Assembly: GCA_947036815.1 (NCBI GenBank)
Contig: CAMQRS010000015.1
Location: 1-34,693 of the forward strand
Length of the DNA stretch: 34,693 nucleotides
Reading direction: 5' to 3'
Origin: an uncultured Erysipelotrichaceae bacterium
GTDB taxonomy: Bacteria > Bacillota_I > Bacilli_A > Erysipelotrichales > Erysipelotrichaceae
The notes under the pieces were generated by a model, which searched no databases, was not told where the DNA came from, and was given only the letters and a program-made list of their open reading frames with translations. Numbering within the stretch: position 1 is the first letter of the stretch; each line of letters starts with the position of its first letter. The translations under genes were made by a program, and so were the position numbers. This document shows, piece after piece, positions 8,680-16,393 of this stretch.

Positions 8680-9741
8680 ATGGAAATTAAAGTAACGAGA
8701 GCTAGTGTATTAAAAGAAAAACCAGATCAAAATACGTTAGGGTTTGGGTCTTATTTTAGTGATCATATGTTTGTGATGGATTGGAATGAAGCGGAAGGTT
8801 GGCACAATGCTCAAATTACGCCATATGCTCCAATTCCGATGGATCCTGCAAGTATGGTGCTACATTATGCGCAAGAAACGTTTGAAGGACTAAAAGCATA
8901 TAAAAATGATGGTAAAATATTTTTGTTTAGACCTGAAATGAATGCACAACGATTGATGAAATCAAATGAGCGTTTATGCATGGCACAATTAGAAGAAGAA
9001 TTATTTGTAGAAGCGGTAGAAGCGATTGTTTCTTATGAAGAAGACTGGATTCCTACCAATGAAGGGACCTCTCTATACATACGTCCATTTTGTTTTGCGA
9101 CAGAAGTTGGTGTAGGAGTACATCCTTCGAAAAGTTATAAATTTATAATTGTATTATCACCGGTGGGAGCTTATTATCCAGAAGGTGTAAATCCAGTTAA
9201 AATATATGTAGAAGACGAATATGTACGTGCTGTAGTAGGTGGTACAGGATTTGCTAAATGCGGTGGAAACTATGCAGCAAGTATAGCAGCACAAGTAAAA
9301 GCAGAGAAATTAGGGTATACACAAGTCTTATGGTTAGATGGTGTACACCGTAAATATGTAGAAGAAGTAGGAACGATGAACGCGATGTTTTTGATTGATG
9401 ATGAAATCGTGACAGCTCCATTAGAAGGAAGTGTGCTTCCAGGAGTTACTAGAGATTCATGTATCGCAATTTTAAAAGAATGGGGATACACGATAAGTGA
9501 GCGTCATTTATGTATCGATGATTTAATGGAATATGCACAAAACGGTAGACTAAAAGAAGCGTTCGGAACAGGAACAGCAGCTGTCATATCTCCAATTGGT
9601 GAATTGAACTATAAAGGAAATATTCAAATCATTAATGAATTTAAAATAGGAACGTTAACGCAACGTATTTATGATGAACTAACAAACATACAATGGGGAA
9701 ATATAGAAGATACTAGAAATTGGCGTCGAGAAGTTAAATAG
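8680..9741 (+). CDS. ilvE: Branched-chain amino acid aminotransferase
   Basis: This 353-residue enzyme transfers the amino group between glutamate and the keto acids of leucine, isoleucine and valine. It belongs to the class IV PLP fold, with the longer eukaryote-like BCAT architecture. Visible motifs are HYAQETFEGLKAY and FRPEMNAQRL in the N-terminal half, GGTGFAKCGGNYAAS containing the PLP-binding Lys193, KYVEEVGTMN with the Glu that contacts the pyridine nitrogen, and GTGTAAVISPIG near the C-terminus. No other branched-chain biosynthesis genes are nearby, so the role may be catabolic or for recycling; this is inference. It is separated by nine bases from maf and shares its transcript. Confidence 0.95.
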   Translation: MEIKVTRASVLKEKPDQNTLGFGSYFSDHMFVMDWNEAEGWHNAQITPYAPIPMDPASMVLHYAQETFEGLKAYKNDGKIFLFRPEMNAQRLMKSNERLCMAQLEEELFVEAVEAIVSYEEDWIPTNEGTSLYIRPFCFATEVGVGVHPSKSYKFIIVLSPVGAYYPEGVNPVKIYVEDEYVRAVVGGTGFAKCGGNYAASIAAQVKAEKLGYTQVLWLDGVHRKYVEEVGTMNAMFLIDDEIVTAPLEGSVLPGVTRDSCIAILKEWGYTISERHLCIDDLMEYAQNGRLKEAFGTGTAAVISPIGELNYKGNIQIINEFKIGTLTQRIYDELTNIQWGNIEDTRNWRREVK

Positions 9742-9750
9742 GGGTAAAAA

Positions 9751-10311
9751 ATGCAAAAGATTATCTTAGCAAGTGAATCAGTTAGAAGAAGAGAATTATT
9801 GACACAAATTGGAATGAATTTTCAAACAAAAGCAAAAAGAACACAAGAAGATTTTGACATGTCATTAGGTTTGGAAGAAGCACTTATGCAAGTCGCGCAA
9901 ACGAAAGCACAAGTTATTGCAGAGGATTACCCAAACGATATAGTGATAGGAGCAGATACAATTGTAGTTATAGATGATCAAATTTTGGGGAAACCAAAAA
10001 ATCCAGAACATGCAAAACAGATGTTACAACAATTATCAAATAGGACACATCAGGTGTATACAGGTGTTGCGATTATTCATCCCAAAGGAAATGAACTATT
10101 TTATGAAAAAAGTGAAGTTACTTTTTATGAGTTAGATGAATCATTGATTGATGAATATATTAAGAGTAAAGCATGTAATGATAAGGCAGGATCTTATGGA
10201 ATTCAAGACAAAGGATGCTTGTTTGTAGAGTCAATCAAAGGAGACTATAATAATATTGTAGGGTTACCGATTGCGCAACTATATAGAAAATTAAAGGAAA
10301 TAACTAGGTAA
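9751..10311 (+). CDS. maf: Maf family nucleoside triphosphate pyrophosphatase
   Basis: Maf proteins hydrolyse (d)NTPs, often dTTP, UTP or modified nucleotides, to monophosphates and pyrophosphate. They are linked to house-cleaning and septation control. The 186-residue length is normal. The N-terminal signature ASESVRRRELL, the catalytic-site motif VIGADTIVVIDD, LGKPKN, VYTGVAI and the late AGSYGIQDKGCLFVESIKGDYNNIVGLP region are all present. Base preference (dTTP/UTP-type versus others) cannot be settled with confidence by eye. It follows ilvE by nine bases and ends inside a terminator hairpin. Confidence 0.94.
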   Translation: MQKIILASESVRRRELLTQIGMNFQTKAKRTQEDFDMSLGLEEALMQVAQTKAQVIAEDYPNDIVIGADTIVVIDDQILGKPKNPEHAKQMLQQLSNRTHQVYTGVAIIHPKGNELFYEKSEVTFYELDESLIDEYIKSKACNDKAGSYGIQDKGCLFVESIKGDYNNIVGLPIAQLYRKLKEITR

Positions 10312-10327
10312 GCTAGTTATTTTTTTT
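10299..10327 (+). terminator. Terminator enclosing the maf stop codon
   Basis: A perfect 9-bp stem (AATAACTAG paired with CTAGTTATT) has the maf TAA stop in its five-base loop and is followed by a T tract. The last T residues are also the start of the next promoter's -35 box. Confidence 0.88.
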
Positions 10328-10355
10328 GCACAAATTTATATTTCTTACATATGAT
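10326..10355 (+). promoter_or_regulatory. Promoter of the repeat-protein gene pair
   Basis: A -35 box TTGCAC (10326-10331) overlaps the T tract of the maf terminator. An 18-base spacer leads to the -10 box TATGAT (10350-10355). The predicted start near 10362 leaves a leader of only about 15 bases. Confidence 0.55.
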
Positions 10356-10376
10356 GTAATAGGAATGAGGGAATGT

Positions 10377-10652
10377 ATGGGGTGTAGATGTAAGGGAAAA
10401 GGAAGATTAATCATTAAGATACTTAGTAATAAAGAAAAGATTCGATTGAAATTGATAGATCAATCAAATTATATCGATTATTATGATGTATGCATGAATG
10501 AAGGCGAAGGCAGGTTGTTATTAGATAATATACACGAAGGGTATATTAGAATAGAAACGAATGACACCATGCAAGTATATGAACCTTCACAAACGATATA
10601 TTTTGACACTACAGCACATACACATACATTACTAATCAAAGATGGGAGATAA
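10377..10652 (+). CDS. Small protein, single-unit relative of the adjacent five-repeat protein
   Basis: A 91-residue protein starts MGCRCKGKGRLIIKILS. The ATG at 10377 is preferred because GAGGG lies a few bases upstream; an ATG at 10365 would lie within that site. There is no signal peptide or membrane helix. Its second half (RLLLDNIHEGYIRIE, then YFDTTAHTHTLLI) aligns with the end of the roughly 100-residue unit repeated in the next gene (for example FSAILSGIKKGYYRV, then YVDQDTVVYMI), although the Tyr-x-x-Asn-Gly anchor of those units is missing. The early CRC could bind metal or form a disulfide, but this is speculation. It is followed four bases later by the repeat protein, so the two are one operon. 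The family is not recognised. Confidence 0.72.
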   Translation: MGCRCKGKGRLIIKILSNKEKIRLKLIDQSNYIDYYDVCMNEGEGRLLLDNIHEGYIRIETNDTMQVYEPSQTIYFDTTAHTHTLLIKDGR

Positions 10653-10656
10653 GTAA

Positions 10657-12180
10657 ATGAATCTGTGCAGTGAAAATAAATTAGTTATTTGTTTAAAAGA
10701 AGAGGTTAATGGCAAATTAGTAATGCCAAATGAACATATAAAATGCATTGTAAGTGTAACGACTTGTGGAATAGCATACTATCAGGTATTAGAAGCTAGC
10801 AACTGTTTTAGCGCGAGTTTATATGCGTTACTGAATGCAACGTATATGGTGGTAGGAATAGACCAAGAAATTGAGTATTACATTGTGAATGGGCAAACGA
10901 TGAATCATGCCCAAATTTGTTTTGACACGAAACATCAAGAAGTGTGTCTTGTGATGAAATCGAAAGCATGTTTAACCAACGTACAAATATCGAAGAAACG
11001 CTTCGATGCATGTAATCAAGAGATGGGCTTAGAAGGTTCGTATCCTATGGTGTTAAGTGGAAATGGAAAAAACTACCCATTTGAATTGAGCTGTGACAAT
11101 CACTACCAAATTCAATTTGATGGATTGAGCGAAGGTTGGTATGAATTGCATGAAAAAATAAACGAAGGCGAACGATTAATTTACGATGTAAATGGAGTAA
11201 AACAAGAAATCAACAAATTTTACTTGGAGGGAATGGAAAACACGGTAGTGAGTGAAACCCACGAAGAAGCACAAACTCATTGTGTGAGAATAACACGGTG
11301 GGATGATACAGGAGATACCCTAGTGTTACCGGATAGTACACAAAGTTTTGAAGTGAAAGTGTATGATGGAAAAGCGTATAAAGAATATACGTTAAATTGC
11401 ATGAATCATTTTAGTGTGTTATTGGAATTTGATAAAAATGATTGCATTAGAGTAGAATCACTGGATCCATTAGTAAGATATGAAGTAAACGGAAACGTTG
11501 TTTGCGTTGCAGAATTTATTGTGGATCAAGATAGTGATGTACGAATTATTGGACATACCCAAATCGTAGAAACATTTATGATGAGAATACAACGCTTCAT
11601 TGAAGAAGATGGTCATTTAATTATACCGAGTGTAGATCAATCATATGAAGTCATTATTGAAGGATATCAAGATGAAGTGGTTGTGTTAGATAAAAATAAT
11701 GGATTTAGTGCAATTTTATCAGGAATAAAAAAAGGTTATTATCGTGTAATGGATGCACATGATGATAGCAATATACGCTATGAGATAAATGGTAAAGCAG
11801 AAGAAGATGGATATGTTTATGTAGATCAAGACACGGTAGTGTACATGATAGAAACTAAATCTGATGTTGAGATAAACGGGAATGTGACTATTGAACAAAG
11901 AATAGGTACGTTAGCAAGTAATGAAGTAGTGAACACGGGCACGTATGTGGCGAGTGTTAATGATCAGTTATATGAATTGAATGAAGGCAATGCGTATTGT
12001 TTATCTTTAGAGTTAGCGAAAGACCAAGAAGTGAAGGTGTCTGGCATAAGTGAAACGAATGAGTTTCGCTATATGTTAGATGGGGTTACGCATGAAAATG
12101 AAATTATTTTCACAAATATAGGAAGTAACTATGAAGCAAAAATAATTACGAATCCAGAAAAAATAATCTATAAATTATAA
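10657..12180 (+). CDS. Five-repeat beta-rich protein of unknown function
   Basis: The 507-residue protein lacks a signal peptide, membrane helix and cell-wall sorting motif, so it is probably cytoplasmic or uses an unknown route. It consists of five degenerate units of about 100 residues. The clearest anchors are YYIVNG (residues 74-79), YDVNG (176-180), YEVNG (275-279), YEINGK (375-380) and YMLDG (472-476), spaced 97-101 residues apart. Before each anchor is a segment like FSAILSGIKKGYYRV, and after it an extended strand such as VDQDTVVYMI or VDQDSDVRII. The predicted structure is serial beta-sandwich or Ig-like modules. The first unit is richer in Cys. It shares an operon with the single-unit protein upstream. 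I do not recognise the family. Confidence 0.82.
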   Translation: MNLCSENKLVICLKEEVNGKLVMPNEHIKCIVSVTTCGIAYYQVLEASNCFSASLYALLNATYMVVGIDQEIEYYIVNGQTMNHAQICFDTKHQEVCLVMKSKACLTNVQISKKRFDACNQEMGLEGSYPMVLSGNGKNYPFELSCDNHYQIQFDGLSEGWYELHEKINEGERLIYDVNGVKQEINKFYLEGMENTVVSETHEEAQTHCVRITRWDDTGDTLVLPDSTQSFEVKVYDGKAYKEYTLNCMNHFSVLLEFDKNDCIRVESLDPLVRYEVNGNVVCVAEFIVDQDSDVRIIGHTQIVETFMMRIQRFIEEDGHLIIPSVDQSYEVIIEGYQDEVVVLDKNNGFSAILSGIKKGYYRVMDAHDDSNIRYEINGKAEEDGYVYVDQDTVVYMIETKSDVEINGNVTIEQRIGTLASNEVVNTGTYVASVNDQLYELNEGNAYCLSLELAKDQEVKVSGISETNEFRYMLDGVTHENEIIFTNIGSNYEAKIITNPEKIIYKL

Positions 12181-12203
12181 AGAAGGAATTTTCCTTCTTT
12201 TTT
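12179..12203 (+). terminator. Terminator of the repeat-protein pair
   Basis: A 9-bp stem, AAAGAAGGA paired with TCCTTCTTT, with loop ATTT, is followed by T residues. It begins within the stop codon of the five-repeat gene. Confidence 0.85.
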
Positions 12204-12215
12204 AGTGTTAAGTGC

Positions 12216-12244
12216 TTTTAATAAGCTAGGAATAAGCGTATAAT
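12216..12244 (+). promoter_or_regulatory. Probable promoter of nifJ
   Basis: A perfect -10 box TATAAT (12239-12244) lies 30 bases before the start codon. The hexamer at the expected -35 position, TTTTAA, is poor, so the -35 assignment is weak. Confidence 0.45.
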
Positions 12245-12273
12245 AAAACTAATTACATAAGGAGGATTTTTTG

Positions 12274-15200
12274 ATGGAAAAAAAATTCATGTCGATGGAT
12301 GGAAACACGGCTGCAGCACATTGTGCATATGCATTATCTGAAGTAGCGGGTATTTATCCAATTACACCGTCGTCACCGATGGCAGAATCGGTTGATGCAT
12401 GGGCTACACAAGGGCGTGAAAACGTATTTGGACAAAGAGTAAAAGTTAGTGAATTACAATCTGAAGGTGGAGCAAGTGGAGCAGTGCATGGAGCTTTACA
12501 AGGTGGTACATTAGCAACTACATTTACTGCGTCACAAGGATTATTATTGATGATTCCTAATATTTATAAAATGAGTGGGGAATTATTACCAGGAGTTATA
12601 CATGTAGCTGCTCGTGCATTAGCGAGTCGTGCATTAAATATATTTGGAGATCACGAAGATGTGTATGCTTGTCGCCAAACTGGTGCTTGTATGCTTGCAT
12701 CTCACTCGGTTCAAGAGAGTATGGATTTAGCAGGAATAGCACATTTAGCAGCAATCAAAGGTAGTGTACCTTTTATTCATTTCTTTGATGGGTTTAGAAC
12801 ATCTCATGAAATACAAAAAGTAGAAGTAATGGAATATGATTTCATAAGATCATTATTAGATATGGAAGCAGTTGAAAAATTTAGAGCAAATGCTTTAAAT
12901 CCACATACAAATCCAGTAACTCGTGGTGGTGCAGAAAATGATGATATTTTCTTCCAAGGAAGAGAAGCGCAAAATAAACATTATGAAGTAGTTCCTGAAA
13001 TCGTTGCAGATTACATGGAAAAAGTTTCTGAATATACAGGAAGAGAGTATGCTCCGTTTACTTATTATGGAGATCCAAACGCAGAACGAATTGTTATTGC
13101 GATGGGTTCTGTTACAGAAACTGCAAAAGAAACAATTGATACAATGAATAAATCTGGAGAAAAAGTAGGAATGATTAAAGTTCATTTATACCGTCCTTTC
13201 TCTACTAAATATTTAACTAAAGTATTACCAGCATCAGTGAAACAAATCGCAGTGTTGGATCGTACTAAAGAAATGGGTGCTAGAGAACCATTATACTTAG
13301 ATGTATTACATGCATTAAAAGGCCACGCAGTAAATATTGTTGGTGGACGTTATGGAATGGGAAGTAAAGATACGACTCCTGCTCAAATTCAAGCGGTATT
13401 TACAATGTTAGCATTAAAATCACCAAATGAAGAATTCACAATCGGAATTAATGATGATGTAACTCATTTATCATTAGCAATCGACCCTGAATTTGAAGTA
13501 GATGCAGATTATACTTCTTGTTTATTCTGGGGATTAGGTTCTGATGGAACTGTTTCAGCAAATAAAAATTCAATTAAAATTATTGGTGATAATACAGACC
13601 AATATGTACAAGCATACTTTGCATATGATTCTAAAAAAGCTGGTGGGGTAACAAGAAGTAATTTACGTTTTGGTAAATCACCGATTCGTAGTACTTACTA
13701 CATTAATAGAGCTGACTTTATTTCATGTTCATTAGATTCATATATGTTTAAATATGATTTACTTAAATCACTTAAAAAAGGTGGTACATTCTTATTGAAT
13801 ACTACGTTTAGTGCTGAAGAAATCGTGAAACAAATGCCAAATCGTATGAAAGTACAATTAGCGAAACACAATGCGAAATTCTATATTATTGATGCGACTG
13901 AAATTGCAAGCAGTATTGGAATGGGTAGAAGAACAAATACAATTTTACAAAGTGCATTCTTCGCATTGAATGAACAAATTATGGAATATGCAACTGCAAT
14001 GGATTTAATGAAATATGCAGCAAAAAAATCATACTCTAAAAAAGGTAATGAAATTGTTGAATTGAACTATAAAGCAATTGATGCAGGTAAAGATGGATTA
14101 GTTGAAATCACAGTAGATGCTGCTTGGTTAGATTTACCATTCAATACGACACATGCTAAAACAGGAGATGAATACTTCGATAATCATGTTTCAGTTATTA
14201 ATCGTTTAGAAGGTAATGATATGCCAGTTAGTGCATTCATGAAATACGATTTATTAGATGGATCATTAAGAAATAATGTATCTTATAAAGAAAAACGTAC
14301 GATTGCTACGCAAGTACCAACTTGGCATCCAGAATCATGTATTCAATGTGGATTCTGTTCATATGTATGTCCACATGGAACAATTCGTCCGTTTATGTTA
14401 ACTGATGAAGAAGTTAAAAATGCACCTAAAGACTTTAAAACAATTAAAGCAATGGGTAAAGGTTGTGAAGACTTTGCATACCGTATTCAAGTATCACCAG
14501 ATAACTGTGTAGGGTGTGGATTATGTGTTGTTGAATGTCCAGGTAAAGCAGGAAATAAAGCGTTAGAAATGGTAGATATCAAAGAAAAACTTGATCAAGC
14601 TCCATTGGCTGATTACTTATATAAAGAAACAAAACCAAAATTAGGATTCCATTCAGTTAACTTAGTGAAAGAATCACAATTTATGACTCCTTACTTTGAA
14701 GTAAGTGGGGCATGTCCAGGTTGTGGAGAAACTCCTTACTATAAATTAGTGTCTCAATTATTTGGAAAAGATATGTTAGTAGCAAACGCGACAGGATGTT
14801 CAATGATTTACTCTAGTAGTACTCCTTCATCTCCTTTTGTGAATGATGAAAATGGAGAAGGAGTTGCTTGGGCTAACTCATTATTTGAAGACAATGCAGA
14901 ATATGGATACGGAATGGCATTGGCTCAAACATTTAAAGAAGGAACGATCTTAGATATCATTGAAAAAACAATCAATGATGTAGAAGTTGAATTAAAAGAA
15001 GTGTTTACTAAATATATGTCTGTTCAAGGAGATCGTTTAGCACAACGCGAAATAAAAGCGGAAATAGTTAAATTAACAAAAGCTAGTAGTAACGAAGCAG
15101 TTAAAGAATTATTAAAATATGAAAGAGATTTAGTTTCTAAATCTGTTTGGATTGTTGGTGGAGATGGATGGGCATATGACATCGGATACGGTGGATTAGA

Positions 15201-15783
15201 CCATGTCTTAGCGAATGAATTAAATGTTAATGTATTAGTATTAGATACTGAAGTTTACTCTAATACAGGTGGACAATCAAGTAAAGCTAGTCAAGCTGCG
15301 AGTATTGCGAAATTCGCTGCTGGTGGTAAGGCAACTGCGAAAAAAGACTTAGGTCAAATCGCTATGGCTTATGGACATGTGTATGTTGCAAGTATTGCAA
15401 TGGGAGCAAATAAAGTTCAAACAATCAAGGCGATTAAAGAAGCTGAAAGCTATGATGGACCATCATTAATTATTGCTTACTCTCCTTGTGTAGAACATGG
15501 AATTAAAGGTGGATTAAGTAATCACCAAAGAACACAAGCGAAAGCTGTTGAATGTGGATACTTAAACTTATACCGTTTTGATCCGAGAAATGAAAAACCA
15601 TTAACTGTTGATAGTAAAGAACCTGATTTCGATAAATTCCAAGACTTTATCTTATCAGAAACTCGTTACTCACAATTGCCAGTAATCAAAGGTGAAACTG
15701 CATATAAATTGTTTGAAAAAACAAGAAATGATGCACAAAAACGTTGGGCTAAATTGAAAAAACAAGCAGAAGACCAAAACTAA
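12274..15783 (+). CDS. nifJ: Pyruvate:ferredoxin (flavodoxin) oxidoreductase
   Basis: This single-chain enzyme oxidises pyruvate to acetyl-CoA and CO2, passing electrons to ferredoxin or flavodoxin; it is typical of anaerobes. The 1169-residue length fits the fused family. Domains in order are the N-terminal thiamine-pyrimidine-binding domain (GNTAAAHCAYALSEVAGIYP), the CoA-side domain II, the gamma domain, and the EKR region (YKEKRTIATQ). Two 4Fe-4S motifs follow, CIQCGFCSYVCP (Cys689-699) and CVGCGLCVVECP (Cys745-755). The C-terminal TPP domain has CPGCGETPYYKL, GCSMIY, GGDGWAYDIGYGGLDH and DTEVYSNTGGQ. The start at 12274 is placed eight bases after AAGGAGG; the TTG immediately before it is less likely. 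The gene is monocistronic. Confidence 0.97.
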   Translation: MEKKFMSMDGNTAAAHCAYALSEVAGIYPITPSSPMAESVDAWATQGRENVFGQRVKVSELQSEGGASGAVHGALQGGTLATTFTASQGLLLMIPNIYKMSGELLPGVIHVAARALASRALNIFGDHEDVYACRQTGACMLASHSVQESMDLAGIAHLAAIKGSVPFIHFFDGFRTSHEIQKVEVMEYDFIRSLLDMEAVEKFRANALNPHTNPVTRGGAENDDIFFQGREAQNKHYEVVPEIVADYMEKVSEYTGREYAPFTYYGDPNAERIVIAMGSVTETAKETIDTMNKSGEKVGMIKVHLYRPFSTKYLTKVLPASVKQIAVLDRTKEMGAREPLYLDVLHALKGHAVNIVGGRYGMGSKDTTPAQIQAVFTMLALKSPNEEFTIGINDDVTHLSLAIDPEFEVDADYTSCLFWGLGSDGTVSANKNSIKIIGDNTDQYVQAYFAYDSKKAGGVTRSNLRFGKSPIRSTYYINRADFISCSLDSYMFKYDLLKSLKKGGTFLLNTTFSAEEIVKQMPNRMKVQLAKHNAKFYIIDATEIASSIGMGRRTNTILQSAFFALNEQIMEYATAMDLMKYAAKKSYSKKGNEIVELNYKAIDAGKDGLVEITVDAAWLDLPFNTTHAKTGDEYFDNHVSVINRLEGNDMPVSAFMKYDLLDGSLRNNVSYKEKRTIATQVPTWHPESCIQCGFCSYVCPHGTIRPFMLTDEEVKNAPKDFKTIKAMGKGCEDFAYRIQVSPDNCVGCGLCVVECPGKAGNKALEMVDIKEKLDQAPLADYLYKETKPKLGFHSVNLVKESQFMTPYFEVSGACPGCGETPYYKLVSQLFGKDMLVANATGCSMIYSSSTPSSPFVNDENGEGVAWANSLFEDNAEYGYGMALAQTFKEGTILDIIEKTINDVEVELKEVFTKYMSVQGDRLAQREIKAEIVKLTKASSNEAVKELLKYERDLVSKSVWIVGGDGWAYDIGYGGLDHVLANELNVNVLVLDTEVYSNTGGQSSKASQAASIAKFAAGGKATAKKDLGQIAMAYGHVYVASIAMGANKVQTIKAIKEAESYDGPSLIIAYSPCVEHGIKGGLSNHQRTQAKAVECGYLNLYRFDPRNEKPLTVDSKEPDFDKFQDFILSETRYSQLPVIKGETAYKLFEKTRNDAQKRWAKLKKQAEDQN

Positions 15784-15803
15784 TAGAAGACCAAAGATGA
15801 CGC

Positions 15804-15839
15804 AATACAACCAATCAATATGATTGGTTGTATTTTTTT
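15804..15839 (+). terminator. Terminator of nifJ
   Basis: A perfect 14-bp stem with a three-base loop (ATA) and a following T tract. The left arm begins AATACAACC and the right arm ends GGTTGTATT. Confidence 0.92.
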
Positions 15840-15843
15840 GTAT

Positions 15844-15869
15844 AAAAAAAGAAGAACTTATTGTTCTTC
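15844..15869 (-). terminator. Terminator of the arsR-type gene (minus strand)
   Basis: Read on the - strand, GAAGAAC and GTTCTTC pair around a five-base loop that contains the TAA stop codon, followed by seven T residues. It faces the nifJ terminator, so the two convergent transcripts each have their own signal. Confidence 0.87.
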
Positions 15870-16178
15870 CTGTATTTTATGTTGAATATGTATCGATGCT
15901 GTATGTAGTAGATCCACAATATGTTCATCATCTAATGAATAATAAATGTTTTTCCCATCTCTACGAGATTGAACAAAACCTTCTAACTTAAGTGACTTAA
16001 GTTGATGTGAGATAGCAGATTGAGTCATTGATAAAGTTTGAGCAATTGCATTTACACTTAATTCACCATTGGCTAAGGTATATATTATTTTCACTCTAGT
16101 TTCATCGCCGATGACTTTAAAGAAAGAAGCGATTCGGGTAATAGTTTTATCATTTAATTGATTTTGTTGATTGTTCAT
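15858..16178 (-). CDS. CzrA/SmtB-type ArsR family metal-sensing repressor
   Basis: This 106-residue winged-helix protein has the ArsR/SmtB fold, with recognition helix SMTQSAISHQLKSLK (about 50-64) and beta wing RRDGKNIYYSLDD. The C-terminal alpha5 metal site is intact: Asp84-x-His86, then His97-x2-His100. This is the Asp/His/His/His set of zinc and cobalt sensors such as CzrA, at the same residue numbers and the same overall length. The alpha3 cysteine motif of ArsR or CadC (ELCVCD) is replaced by ELSVNA, so it should not sense arsenite or use an alpha3N site. Metal binding is expected to release DNA. No metal exporter gene is adjacent. It is divergent from an M29 metallo-aminopeptidase. Confidence 0.9.
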   Translation of the reverse strand: MNNQQNQLNDKTITRIASFFKVIGDETRVKIIYTLANGELSVNAIAQTLSMTQSAISHQLKSLKLEGFVQSRRDGKNIYYSLDDEHIVDLLHTASIHIQHKIQEEQ

Positions 16179-16206
16179 GGTGCTACCTTTTTCTATGAAT
16201 TATCAT

Positions 16207-16237
16207 ATCATATTAAACAGTAAGTGAAAAGGTTCAA
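16207..16237 (-). promoter_or_regulatory. Possible promoter of the arsR-type gene
   Basis: On the - strand, TTGAAC (16232-16237) and TATGAT (16207-16212) are separated by 19 bases, longer than ideal. Inside lies TGAA-AAGG-TTCA (16225-16236), a short inverted repeat that could be part of an operator for the repressor; ArsR operators often contain TGAA/TTCA half-sites. Confidence 0.35.
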
Positions 16238-16341
16238 TTCTAAAGTGGAATACATATTGTTATTAATCATTCTAGTTTATGTAAAAGGACAAAGATTGAT
16301 ATGAGGTTATAAATTATTCGCGTGATGCTTGAATACTTTTA

Positions 16342-16371
16342 TAGACAGATTTAAAATAGTTATGATATGAT
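16342..16371 (+). promoter_or_regulatory. Promoter of the M29 aminopeptidase gene
   Basis: A -35 box TAGACA (16342-16347), an 18-base spacer and a -10 box TATGAT (16366-16371) place the start near 16378, just before the GGGAGGT ribosome binding site, so the leader is very short. Confidence 0.5.
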
Positions 16372-16393
16372 ATAGAAAATGGGAGGTAATAAT

